A stretch of DNA of 64,000 nucleotides from Planococcus citri. Its lineage: Eukaryota > Arthropoda > Insecta > Hemiptera > Pseudococcidae. This document shows, in pieces, positions 10,993-22,534 of this stretch. The notes beneath the pieces are model-generated. The model worked only from the letters and a program-made list of their open reading frames with translations, made no database searches and was not told the origin of the DNA. Numbering within the stretch: position 1 is the first letter of the stretch; every line of letters starts with the position of its first letter. The stretch spans positions 17,658,559-17,722,558 of the forward strand of contig NC_088680.1 of NCBI RefSeq assembly GCF_950023065.1, given 5' to 3'. The position numbers were made by a program, and so were the translations under genes.

Positions 10993-13660
10993 AGGTAAAG
11001 TACCCTTTCATCAAAATATTTCCAAGTCACTCCTATTTTTTCAAGATACTTACATGTTCCACTGATATAAATTTCGAAGACATTTTCATACCGATAACAA
11101 AATTGAAAATCGAAGCTATCCTTTCTTCAATTCTCGAACACTTCCTTCTCGCAATAGCCTTTATTTTTCGTGAAAATCCATCCAAAAAAGAGCGAATTAG
11201 CGAAGAAATGCGTTTGGAAAATAGAAAATTCGATATTTTTCTAAAGAGGATTTTTGCCATGATTCAGCAAGAAGGGGTACATTCGGTATCCTAATCTCAC
11301 CCTTCATTCCCCTTCCGCCAAAGTCGTCTCAGGCCGATTATAGACCTTTTGTCTCGATGATTTGTACACCTTTCTCTCGTCTTGTCTCTCGAGATGAATG
11401 TAATTGATTTGACGGAAATTTTAGGTGTTTATCTGGTTCTAACTCTCGAATGACTTTATGTACTCAAGTATTATGCTGCAGAATGAAGATACTCGAACTC
11501 AGTCATAATAATAATAAAGAGACGACGAAGCACCGCTCCGCACTGCGTTCAGATAATTGTGTAAGAATTTCCATCTTTCTCGACTCTTTTGTAGCTTACA
11601 GCGACGACGAAGTGAAATCTAAATTAAAAAAGTTTTTTTACAAGATGTAGAAATTTTTACGTATAAAATTAGCTTACCGAAGCGTAATCGCGTCGAGATT
11701 TACAGTACTTACTTACCTCAGTGGTACTCGTGTATTTTTCTTCGGCGGAGTAGTATGTAGTAGGTAGTAGCGCGAGTTCCATCATTGAAATAATAGAAAG
11801 TTTTTAAAGTCTCGCGAGATTCGACTCTCTCGCCTTCTTTCTCTCAATTCCACTGTTTCTGTCTCAGTCTTAGTCTCAGTTTGCTATATCTACAACAACT
11901 ACGAGTACTGTACAGTGAGCAATTAGAGATTTCATCGATTGAAACAGTATCCCTGTAGTAGATTTTCAACTTTTGTAATGTGTTTGTATGTACTTGTATG
12001 TATAGGCGTGTAGCCGCGTAATCGTCCTCTCTTTGCCTCTGTTTAGGGCATTTTGAAAAGCACGATGTGGTGCAGGGTTGCTAATGCCCTTAGGCTATAC
12101 TCTATATCTGTACTGGAACCGCGATTCCTTTGTAGGTTCCGTGCGGTTGCGAATTTCCGCAGGAAGAGGATTCTCGTTTGAAGTCGAGCGAGATTCGAAA
12201 TTATGGTGATCAGTTTTTTTTTTGGGAGAGGAAGGAGGGGGTGAGAAATTTTCCAATTATATCGAACAGGCGTGGACTGAGTTGGTTGGAGGCTTCTGGT
12301 GGATGCACGAATGGGGCCCTCACCCCCCTGAATATTTCTCTTATCTACTGTTTTTTTTTCAGTTAATTTTTCAACTTTTATAGGTACTTATTTACTTTTG
12401 CGAAAATGACTGAAGTTTTTTTTTCAGAGGAGTGGAATGGAGGGAGGAAGAGGGGGGCGGGGTCTGACTGAAAGTTTGCTCTCTGGCATGAGAAATAAAA
12501 TGCTAATTTTACCAAATCATAATAATACTCACATTAAATTAGTTTCATTAAAAAATTGTTATTTTCATTTTTGAATTTATGGAAGTTTCAAACTGGAATT
12601 TTTTTGTTCGGTTAGAGATAAGAATTGACGCCAGCGAAGCAAGAGTAAAAGCTTTCAAAACTTCGGATTTCTAGAGGTAAAAACAATGTTTGAAAAAATT
12701 TATTTACCTATTTCTTTTGATCCCAAAATTTTTAGAATTCGAATGATGAGTTTTTAATAATTTGAAATTTTTGAAAATGAAAAGTATGTACCTATGTACA
12801 CAGACCCGAATGAAGCGAGGGCAAAGCTCATTCTCAATTTTTCGCCAAAAAAGTAATTTTGATACTGAAAAGGCTCAGAAAATTAATCAAAAAGTAATTG
12901 AAAAGTAATAAAAAAGTGACAAAATACGAGCAAAATGTTTTATTGCAGAAAAAAAAAATCACCAAAAAAAAAACACAATAAGTACATACGAATTGAAATG
13001 TATTGAATGTAGTTTTTTCACCTTTTTCGCCAGGCTTTTGAACAATTTTTGAGAAAAAATGAAACTTTTTGGAATTTTTTACAAAAAACCAAGAATTTTG
13101 ACAGTTTTAAGCAAAACGCTAGACTGACTATTTATGGTGAAAAGCGCAAATTTTCAGCAATTATTGGCCAGAAAAATGAATCTTTTTCGCAATATTCCTT
13201 AAAAATGGGAAAATTCTTAGTCATTGACATTTTTTTAGGCAAAAAGGTGGGGTTTTTAGGTAATTTTTAGGAAGGCGAATGGATACTTCTTGAATTTTTT
13301 TTGCGAAAAAGTGGCAATTTTTGGCAAGAAACAGGGCCATTTGGAAATTATGACAAATAGGTGAGATTTTTAGCTATTTTTGGCAGAAAAGTAGACTTTG
13401 ACTACAAACAATACAATTAGCAAATTATTCACTTCCTTGTAAGTATGCAAAAATTGAATTTTGGAATTTTTTTTTTTCAAAAGTAACTTAGTAACCAAAA
13501 TTTTAGAAAAAGTAACCAAAAGTTACTTTTAGTAACTTGAGTAACTTACAGTGACCAAGTATGAGCTCTGAGTGAGGGCAAAAGCTTGTTTTGGGAAGTA
13601 ACATTATTCAGGTGAAACCGGTGTTTTTTGACTCATAAACATTTTTTTTTTAATTCGAAA
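10993..13660. other. AT-rich DNA without a supportable gene
   Basis: Only short chance frames are present. Two weak copies of the dispersed GCGAGGGCAAAAGC repeat lie near 12620-12690 and 12800-12840. Poly-A and poly-T runs are frequent. Nothing else stands out. Confidence 0.4.
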
Positions 13661-13674
13661 GTGGTGTATTTTTT

Positions 13675-13775
13675 AAAAATTCAATTTTGAAAAAAAAAAC
13701 ACCGGGAGTCCAAACAGAGCGAGGGCAAAAGTTTTCAAAAATTTGTATTCTGAGCGATGAAAAATTATGTTTTTT
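13675..13775. repeat. Dispersed GAGTCCAAAC/GGGCAAAAG repeat, copy 2
   Basis: This is the best match to the copy at 4660-4744, with the same order of blocks: poly-A, GAGTCCAAACAGAGCGAGGG, CAAAAG.TTTCAAAA, TTTGTATTCTGAG, GATGAAAAAT. A shorter copy of the core lies just upstream near 13560-13595. Confidence 0.6.
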
Positions 13776-14114
13776 ATGACGAGTCCACCTTTTGACTCCA
13801 CAATTTTGACATTTGAATATTGGGTGATTGAAAATGTCATCCTTTCCAAATTTTTCATTCACCTTAAAACTATTGACTGTCTCTCTCTCGCCATAGGCTC
13901 AAAAATTGATCCCCATCTCCCATATGCTTATGACTCATATCTCCATAAAGCCTCTTCCATTCTAAACTCCATTCAGCTATATCCTCTTCCCCCATTCTAT
14001 CCAGAAAATCCTACAAAAACCAAGAAAAATATTTTCTCATTTGATACATTATTACTTGAACTCTCTCCAACTCAACACTCAAGTTATCAATAACTTTATT
14101 GCTCAGTAAGTATA

Positions 14115-14525
14115 ATGATTTCATTTCATTTTACACTTGAAGGGTCGAAAATTCGAAATCCGTGGATCATTGTGGTTGTTCAGTGCTTATTCAGTATTAT
14201 TTCTTGTGAACTACACGCTATACTTACATCTTTAAACATGGAAATTGAGAGCAGACTCAACAAAGTTGTGATCTTCACAGATTTACTAAATTCTGTCTCT
14301 CAACACTACTTATCTAAGTCTAAGCAACATCCAATTGCCTCAGAAATCTCATCTCTCCAATGTGACATGGATGTTATCATAGCCTGGGCCTGGATTCCGG
14401 CCCACTCAAGAATTTTGGGAAATGAAACAGTAAGTGGGAACCAAGGAGGGCCCGAATTAGCAGCCGAATATGCCAACATGGGATTCTTGTTGGTTCCTGC
14501 TACATTGGTTGTGCACGCCACCTGA
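14115..14525 (+). pseudogene. RNase H domain remnant of a LINE
   Basis: The 136-codon frame shows the layout of LINE RNase H domains: the catalytic Glu context CELHAI near residue 35, the Asp of VIFTD near residue 55, then IAWAWIPAHSRILGNE near residues 88-103. The usual Ser after the second acidic residue is replaced (FTDLLNS), and the final Asp expected after GNE-x-A is absent (GNETVSGN), so the enzyme is unlikely to work. Codons 14528-14640 then read, in a shifted frame, a Cys-rich segment (DPCVRCDGSH) typical of the region after RNase H. Confidence 0.75.
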
Positions 14526-14635
14526 TTAACTAAATTGCACAGATTCTAAAGATTTCACCCTTACCAGAGACACCGATCCATGTGTCAGATGTGATGGAAG
14601 CCATATGTTCACAGTTAATTCCCAGCCTAAGTCAC

Positions 14636-14643
14636 ACCGCCAT
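14636..14643. repeat. Target-site duplication, left copy (imperfect)
   Basis: ACCGCCAT here and ACCAACAT at 15758-15765 match at 6 of 8 positions on the two sides of the hAT-like insertion, as expected for an old 8-bp duplication. Confidence 0.5.
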
Positions 14644-15757
14644 CAGGGCTGTGCCATAGAATAACAGCTACACCATGTAGAATACATGGACATTCTACGC
14701 GTAGAATAGCAGGTGTAGAATAGCCCGAAATCCAGGTAAAATACGTAAAATAAAGGAGCAGGTGATTTTTTTTTTTGAAAAAGTTTAATTTCTTTCCATC
14801 ATTTTATGTTTGAAAATTTGAAAAAGTGTTAAAAACTTAAATACCTAATCAGGTGAAAAAAATAGAACAGTAAATTGAAAAAACGTAGAAACTTGAATTA
14901 ATTCATCCGATCTGATCAGCGACAGAAAACTGAAACTAAAATTAAAAACTGAGAACTGAAACTAAAAAAAAAATATGATTTTTGGTAGTCAATTTTTTCC
15001 AATAAATTTCCAAAATATTACAAATTTGATGAGGAAAAAAGTTGAACTATGTAGAGTCTGTACATCAAAAGAAGACCGCTGGTAAGACGCGAACAACACG
15101 GTGCCCAAAAACAAGGGTCCTCACAATAGGCTTTACTCTCAGTCCTACAAATTACATTGTAAAATGTTGACTGGAAGCTGGCAGGTGAGTGGTCCTTCAA
15201 CAGGTAAGAGATGAGGGGAAAAAGAACAGGTCAATGTACACAGATGAATCAAAAACGATTTTACTCCTCTTTAGAAGGAGAAGGATAATAGCAAAGGGTT
15301 AACTAAATAATTTTCATGTGATTATATAGAGGATGGGCGGAGTCGCTTGCATCACTGGAATTGCTAGTGCACCAGTTTAAATAGAGCTGACACTAGGCAA
15401 CGAAACTAGAATGGTCTGCTTTTGATGGTCAAACTCTAGAACTGAAACTGGAAAAACTGAAACACAAAAGTTTTGCCATCACTGGATTTGATGACTGTAA
15501 TGGTTTCAAAAAATGAAACAATGAGTACCTAAAAAAAGAAAGACAACGGAAAATAATCACTCGAAGCATCATGATCCTTAATTTTTAGAGTATAACAAAT
15601 AAGAATGGAGTAGTTATTGTTGCATTCTACGCATTTTACTGTCTATTCTACACATTCTACGCTTTCTACTCATTTTACATATTCACATGAAATTTTACAT
15701 ATTCTACACCAAAATGTACATATAATAGGCTATTTTATGCATAAATGCCCAACCCTG
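14644..15757. mobile_element. Non-autonomous hAT-like element inside the LINE
   Basis: The left terminus CAGGGCTGTGCC and the reverse complement of the right terminus CAGGGTTGGGCA have the CAGGG start typical of hAT transposons. The ~1.1-kb interior has no transposase; it carries repeated GTAGAATA/TATTCTAC words near both ends that reinforce the inverted structure. Removal of the element rejoins the two halves of the LINE frame in the expected order, which supports the boundaries. Confidence 0.7.
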
Positions 15758-15784
15758 ACCAACATTCAAGATTTGTCCAGAAAG

Positions 15785-16048
15785 CAGGCCGTTGCCTTAT
15801 GCCATGTATGACGTATGTATAGGCCACACCTTCCTCACCCGACTCGCTATCTCTTCAAAAAAGAATCCCCTATAATATGCTCTACATGGAAAGTCCAACT
15901 AACGATCTCCCACATCTTACATGTCAAGATCATATCTGTCAATTTAAGAAATTCACTAAACCTACCTAAAACTCTACCAGAAATAGGTCAAAACCATTCA
16001 GTCTTACTCTCAGATTTACAAAAATCCAACCTCCTTTCATTAATGTAA
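15785..16048 (+). pseudogene. C-terminal remnant of the same LINE ORF2
   Basis: Translation gives a degenerate R-x-GHTFLTRL motif, as in the GHT-x-LTH motif that follows RNase H in many LINEs, and then a C-x-TW...L-TISHIL segment like the C-terminal Cys/His motif (C-x2-C..TVEHIL). The frame shifts between the two motifs, so it is non-functional. A 3' A-rich tail follows. Confidence 0.65.
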
Positions 16049-16167
16049 TAGTATAAAATAACCTGTACCTTTAGCCTTGTAGCTGTACACAACACACTGA
16101 CCAACCAACAGGTACCAGGGTAAAATTTTCAAAAAAAAAAAAAATGAGAGGTATTAAATTATGACAA

Positions 16168-16173
16168 TTTATT
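16168..16173 (-). terminator. Candidate poly(A) signal of the nuclease-like gene
   Basis: AATAAA on the minus strand lies about 140 bases past the stop codon of the nuclease-like gene and is the first perfect hexamer noticed there. Confidence 0.4.
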
Positions 16174-16310
16174 TGAAAAATGGATCGGAAAAAACATCAA
16201 ACCAGTTTTTTTCACCTCATCGCCATTCTTTCCAGTTTCGACCCAATTCAAGAAATTTTTGCCCGCAGTTTTCCTCGCATAATTTTCCAATTGGAAAAAA
16301 GTTGAAAATT

Positions 16311-19300
16311 TTAATAGCTAGGCATACAATATGTCGTATCGAACAAAGTATCGCATTCTTTATTCACACGAAACCTGACATCCGCATGTTGCTCTATTTT
16401 GCCAGGTATCCAATTGTAATCCATTTGCATTTGTTCTTGTTTGTCTTGTTGCCACTCGTATGGAAAATCATTCAAATTAAGCCCTCCTGCTTCGAAGAAT
16501 TCTGCATTTTTGCAAGATCGCGATCCTAACGCATCATCGATTCTCCTGGTGACACGACAGACGTACGTTAGTCCAGTTGCAGAATTGTTGTTTTGTATCT
16601 TTTCCCAGCCTTTGAGTTCGGTGCTTTCTGGACAAAGTCTATCAGAATCTGAAGCAGTGGGATCGTTGTGAATGATGATGGCTGCTTTTTCCCAAACGCA
16701 TACGGCGCAATGGACGATTCGGTAGATTATTTTGGGGACCGGTACGAATGATTGGTTATTGGAGTCGGATAAATGTATTTCTTGCGGTTGAGATTCGTTG
16801 TTGTTGATCGTTTTGTTCATCTTTAGTATGCCGGAGACGCCGAAGAATATTTCTCCGTCTCCTTTTAGTTGATTTATTACGTACTGCGAATATGAGTGGA
16901 AAACAATCGAGTTGAGTTTATTGATTTAGGTGTGGTAATTAAAAGAAAATGAAAAAATAATGTTTCTTACTCGAGTTAACGCGTAGATATATTGATCAAC
17001 TTTGATCAGCTGTCCATTCGCGATAGTTTTCCAAATTGGGACAAAATTAGCGCCAGTGCAACTTGCTAATTTGGCTGAGCTCGAATTAAAATACCATAAA
17101 GGTATTATTTGTCGTTTTTCCAAGCAACCGTAAGGGTTTCCACAAGGTAATGTAGTATTTTTAGTATCGTTTTTGGATTCAGGTGATGATGTAGTATTTT
17201 CAGTATCGTTTTTCGATTCGGGTGATAATGTAGTATTTATAGTATCATTTTTCGATTCAGGTGATAATGTAGTATTTTCAGTATTGTTTTCCGATTCAGG
17301 TGATAACGTAGTATTTTTAGTATCGTTTTTCGATTCAGGTGATAATGTAGTATTTTTAGAATCGTTTTTCGATTCAAGTGCTTCGGTTGAAATATCCTTC
17401 AAACTTGCAATTTGGTTTTCCTGAAATGAGAAACAAAGTAGGTATTAGGTAATATGTTGAAAGATGGATTAATTTTCTCTCAAGACCAGATTGTGTTCTT
17501 ATGTTAACTTTCTCGTTTATATTTTAAACTTCTCAGCATTTACCTCTGAGTAGAAAAAATCGACATTTTCACTCGTATTAGTGTTGTAATCTTCGCATTT
17601 ATCTACTAGATGATCTGTTGTAGTTTTAACTGTTTCAACGTCTTTGAAGTAGATACGTTTTCGGTTGTTTGATGAGGACGAAATTGACAAAACGGGTATC
17701 CAATGAAAAATCTACATATGAGCACAAAGAAGCAGAAGGAATGTTTTGTGATGAGTTGAGGTCCATATCATAAAAAAATGAGTCGAGTTATGTATAATAC
17801 CTAGACCTACCCATGTAGAAGATCCATTGACGAGCTTGAATTTGGTTTGTCTAAAAGTGTTCAATTTTGTTGCAAATAAATCTCGTTGTAGTTTACGACT
17901 GAATGTATTGTCATCAGTGTGTACCTGTGTGATTCATGAAAGATTATCTACATAGTAGGTAGGTAATTAAGATTCAAATGATGATCAGAATTATTGATTA
18001 ATGATTGATTTTATTCATCGTGCAGCAATACCTACACACTAACAAGAAAAGCATCCCAACCGGCCCGCAAAGTCTTGAACCGTATACAGAAGGGGGTCGA
18101 ATGAGGAACCCCCCCCCCCCAAAAAAAAACACACCAGCGAATAATTTCAGGTGCTGAAATTCCCAGATGATTCTGGATGGATTTTTAGACAGCTGTTTTG
18201 ATAATTAGATAAGTTTGAATTAATTTTCTGATGATTTCGAATTCTCTTTTTATTCTGAATCAATTAATCCATCTTAAGTTTAATTCAATTCATCGAAAAA
18301 GTTAATCAGATTTTCGTGTTTTTTTTTGATTTTTTTTAGTTGATTTTTTTCCTCAGTTTCTGGATAAATTTCAAAATAATTTTGATTACTTTTTGAGACA
18401 ACTTTTTGGATGACTGCATAATTTTACTATGAATTGATCTTCTGATGTTTTTGAATTCCATTTCAAATCCAAATCGATTTCATTCTGATCTTGATCCGAT
18501 TTCTTGTCAAGCTCGATTGGGGTTTCGGGATCTTTTTGGGATTGATTTTCGATTTCAATTTGATTTTTTTCATAACTTTGGACACAATCTTACGGGAATA
18601 AGTAAATTGAATGAATTTTTAGACAACTTTTGGATGATTCGATGGTTTGAATTGATTTTATAAGGAATTGAGGTTTTAGAACTCATTTTTGAATTGATCG
18701 ATTTCTCCTCGAATGAAGCTTAATTTCTTGACAAACTTAATTGGTTTTCCAAGTGTTTTTTTTTTTTTTTTTTTTACAAACTTTACGATCATTTTACATT
18801 GCAGATGATTTTGAATGCACTTCAAGACAACGTTTGGATGATTATGCAGTTTTGAATTGATTTTCTGGTGATTTTGATTTTTTTTCTGAATCTGAATCAA
18901 TTTCATCGTTAATTCTCATTTAATTTCTAGGCTTGATTAGATTTTTGTTTGTAACCACGGTTTGATGTTTAGGTTTTATAAAAAGTATTCTAAGATGTTT
19001 GCAATGTTATGGAATCAATTTCAGGACAATTTTGAGTAAATTTATGGACAACTTTTTGATCTTTAGACAATTATTAATTGATTTTTCTGACGATTTTGAA
19101 TTCTTTTTAGGACCTAAATCAATCTTACCTCGATTTTGATTAAATTTCCTGACGAGCTTGATTAGATTGTAGATTTTTTTTTGTTTTTGCAATTTTACAT
19201 AAGATCACTTGAGTTGGGTAACTTGGAGTCCAAAGTCCCCTCTACACAAGCTTTATCAAATATTTTCAAAAAAATTACTATCCGATTTTTTAAAAAATTA

Positions 19301-22095
19301 CTTACCATCAAATTTTTTCAAAAAAAATCACGATCACATTTTTTTCAAAAAGAATCAGAATCAGATTTTAAAAAAATCACAATCAGTTTTTCAATCTTTT
19401 TTTTATAGAATTAGAATTAAGGATACCTACTTAAGTTGATGACGTTATGGGATCAATTTCGAGACAAATTTGGATGGATGTATGGACAATTCTGAATAAC
19501 TGCACAATTTTTGAGTTGATTTTCTGACCGTTTCAAGTTATTTTTTATTTATTCATTTTTGAATTAATTTTCTGATGATTTTGTTTTTTTTTTTTTTTTG
19601 GTCGAAACTAATTTTATTCTGAATTTTTATTTCATTTTTGTATCAACTTGTCTATATCTTTATGATGTTTTTAAAACATCACAATTCGATTTTCAATCGA
19701 TTTTTTTGTATTAATTTAAATTTTGGGATAAATTCACTATGTTCTAGAATCCATTTTAGAACGATTCCGAATGCATTTTTCAAAACTTTCAAGTTTGATG
19801 ATTACATTGATTACACATTTTTAATTTTTTTTTTAGGTAGATAAATATCAGTTCATTCTGAGATTGAATGCGATTCTCCGACGAGCTCGATTAAATTTTT
19901 TTCTTCGAAATTGCAAGTCGATCTTAAATCGGGTTTTTGTTTTAAATTTTTCGTATAAATTCACAGTGTTACAGAATCAATTTCAAGCTAATTTAAATTG
20001 CATTTTTTGACAACTATCACATGACTAAACAATTTTAGATTGAATTTGTGACGATTTTAAATTATTCGTAGAATAGATTTATTTATACCGCCGCAATTTT
20101 TAAACTCAGTATTTTGAAAAGCTTCATTGGATTGTCATTTTTTTTGTACCTACTCGTAAAATTTTAGGTTCGCTTCTCAATATTATTAGACAGTTAGACC
20201 AATTCCCAAATGGTTTTGGTTGGACTTTTGGGTTTTGGACAACTTTTGGATGACTAAACAATTTTGAATTGATTTTCTAATAAATCTTAACTCTGTTCTG
20301 AATCTGAATCAATTTCATCCTGACTTTTAATTTAGTTTATAAAAAAGCTTGATGAGATTTCTGTCTTTTTTTCACAATTGGATGACTATAGGTACCTACA
20401 TAATATGAGGAGGTGGATAGCAAAACGCAATAACTCCAAAATTACGAAAATTGAGTTTGATATATCTATCCTTACGTAAAATTCAACGAGGAATCCATTC
20501 CCGGTGTCAGATTTTGTCCATCAGTTGAATATCATAGCGCAATCGAGGAAAACAAGTCTGATTTTAGAGCTAAATGCATTAAAAAATGAGATTTTGTTTG
20601 CAAAACGCAATAACTCCACTACTTTTTATACATTTCAGTTGCGCAGATGTGGTAACACTGTTTTTTTTCATCGGGTGGGTACTGAAAATCGTTGGGTAGG
20701 AGTTACTTAAAAAAATGGTGCTTTCGTTGTCACTCTCTGAATGCCATATCACACACAGGAATTGTTTGAATTTCACATTCTAGTTTTTTAATTGTTTTTT
20801 ATTGAAAATTCTCGATTGAACATAAGTTTTTTTCTATAATTTTTCAATTTTTTCAAATAAAAAATACGTTTTTTTGCAGAAAAACACCAAAAAAAAATTT
20901 TGCGTTCAAAACGCAATAACTTTTTTTTCTTTTCCTCACTGTGCTTACCCAGGTGACCGAAATTTTGAAATTGAGTGGAAATTTTATTTGTGGCACCTTC
21001 CCCTTTCATTTGACACCAATTTCGGAACTCGACCCCCCACCCTTCCCCTCCTGACAATTTTTCCTAATTTCCCAAAAAAAAAACAAAAATGGAGTTATTG
21101 CGTTTTGCTATCCACCTCCTCAATTATGTACAATCATTTTTGATTAATTTTTTTGATAATTTTAAATTTCTTTTTGAATCCTATTTGATTTCGCTCCGAT
21201 CTGGATTAAATTTTTTGACAAATTTGATTGGATTTTCAAATTATCTCTACAATTTTACAGAATCACTTCACAATGGTATAAATTTTAAGAAAATTTTATT
21301 CAATGGATTTTTAGACAATTTTGAATTGATTTTGTGACAGTTTGAAATTTCTGTTGAATTCCACTTCCTCGTTTTTTTTGTGTTTTTTTTTTGTTCAAAG
21401 TTTAGAATTACCTAATTGTGATGCTTGAAATTTCCCTAATTGTCTGCTGAGAGAAAAAATTTTGTTCTATCAAATGTGCTGACAGCACTTACCGGTCCCA
21501 AGCTCTCATAATCTTCACTTTCACCCATTGTGATTTTTCCTTCTTCGTAATACAGCTGAAAACAAGTGAGCATGTAATACGAGTAGTCGAGTAGGTCCAT
21601 TTGAATGGTAAAATGCATAAACTCGATAAAAACCCCGATGCACTCACCTCATAACCAATCGAATACTCATCTTTCCTCGAATTGTAGACCGTCGCAGGCT
21701 TCGCCGTTTCATTACAAACATCCAGCGAAATATATTTCGGATTTTCGTGTTCTTTGTGAATGTCTCTCAAAAACACGCTGTTCTGAGTGATGGAAACTTT
21801 TTCATTGAATAGTTTTTCTGCAGGTGTCGATGCTAAACAAGCGGTGAAAATGGGAGGAGTGCTGGGGGTTTGCTTGAAATGTCTCGGGTCTACGAGACTC
21901 TTGGTTCTTAGATTGAAAATTAACGCTGTAATAGTGTCGTTGAATTTTTTAAAACTTACTCGTATTTAATGAAATCATTATATAGGTAGGTAGTTATTAG
22001 GTACCTACTCGTATTCACCTACCATTTTCTGATCTACTTTGGTCGACACAAAAAATATGCCAAAAAACTACGATTAATACTGATAAATACTGCAT
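16311..22095 (-). CDS. Secreted DNA/RNA non-specific endonuclease-like protein, probably inactive
   Basis: Seven exons join in frame to 572 residues: 22095-22023, 21925-21648, 21555-21493, 17924-17811, 17711-17544, 17420-16971, 16883-16311. Every junction is GT..AG. The start gives a signal peptide (MQYLSVLIVVFWHIFCV). Family resemblance (Endonuclease_NS, PF01223, arthropod type) is seen in GANFVPIWKTIANG followed by KVDQYIYAL (~347-375), like the N-x-APQW..FN-x-GNW..E segment; in GEIFFGVSGIL (~390-400), like the YTGT-x-GVL strand; in VPVPKIIYRIV and AIIIHNDP; and in GLTYVCRVT, like GYSYCC-V. The catalytic RGH motif expected after exon 4 is not found; instead comes a linker with six 13-residue repeats. 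The family cleaves DNA or RNA with a metal ion, but loss of the His motif argues for a non-catalytic secreted role. The third intron (~3.6 kb) is full of repeats. A second secreted-protein gene lies 1.3 kb upstream on the same strand. Confidence 0.72.
17152..17385 (-). repeat. Six 39-bp coding repeats in exon 6 of the nuclease-like gene
   Basis: The repeats start exactly every 39 bases (17152, 17191, 17230, 17269, 17308, 17347) and encode SPESKNDTKNTTL-type units, residues ~245-322. They are rich in Asn, Thr and Ser with N-x-T sequons, so the secreted product could be heavily N-glycosylated here. Because the unit is a multiple of three, copy number can vary without breaking the frame. They sit where the family normally has the short stretch between the RGH and N-x-APQW motifs. 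Confidence 0.9.
18170..20395. repeat. Degenerate intronic repeat tract
   Basis: The large third intron of the nuclease-like gene holds loosely repeated ~150-220-bp stretches with words such as TGAATTGATTTTCTGATGATTTTGAATTC, ATTTCTTGACAAGCTTGATT and GACAACTTTTGGATGA, broken into poly-T runs. Copies are too diverged for a firm period. No exon with consensus splice sites was needed from this tract to keep the gene in frame. Confidence 0.55.
20406..21122. mobile_element. MITE in the nuclease-gene intron, TIR TGAGGAGGTGGATAGCAAAA
   Basis: The left end TGAGGAGGTGGATAGCAAAA followed by CGCAATAACTCC is the exact reverse complement of the right end up to CCTCCTCA at 21122, a terminal inverted repeat of ~32 bp. 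The inner word CAAAACGCAATAACT also recurs at 20600 and 20907. The outer flanks ACATAATA and ATTATGTA extend the symmetry weakly. The ~720-bp element has no coding capacity and lies in the third intron, so it should be spliced out. Confidence 0.75.
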
Positions 22096-22534
22096 AATTA
22101 TTTTGGATATTGAAAGTAGGACTTTATTCACTGAAAGACTGCGAGTGAATTGAAATTAGGCCATATTGATTTTGAAATATAATTTTTGGTTTATCGACAT
22201 CGTCTGGTGTTTTTGATTAAAAATTACGAATGAATGCCATCATCATCGGAAAACTCGTTATCATCACAGATGAACATCTTGAAATACTATACAGAGTAGT
22301 ATTGTAGATAAGAAGTTTCGTATTAAAATTTAATTTAATAAAATACACATCATCGGAACATTGTTTTTTATGAAAAAAAAACCTTAGGTAACTATCTAAA
22401 ATCTAGACTGCTTCGTAGACACACGCAATAAAAAATTAATAATACTATAAATAAATAGTTTCCTTATTCAAATGGACAAAAATCCTTCCCACAATTGAAA
22501 AAAATCCCAAAACTGCGATTAAAAGAAGGGTTTT

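Larger units (their letters stand above)
13865..16144 (+). mobile_element. Decayed LINE 3' part with RNase H, split by a hAT-like insertion
   Basis: The segment carries the C-terminal half of a non-LTR retrotransposon ORF2 on the plus strand and ends in an A-rich tail at 16129-16144. The RNase H part (14115-14525) and the zinc-knuckle-type tail (before 14640 and after 15785) are separated by the insertion at 14644-15757. Stop codons and frame changes interrupt the reading frame, so it is inactive. The presence of RNase H suggests an I, Jockey or similar clade, but the reverse transcriptase is missing, so the clade is not assigned. Confidence 0.75.

Noticed and set aside
16161..16671. Plus-strand frames opposite the last exon of the nuclease-like gene
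   Set aside because: Antisense shadows; the minus-strand frame has splice continuity and family motifs.
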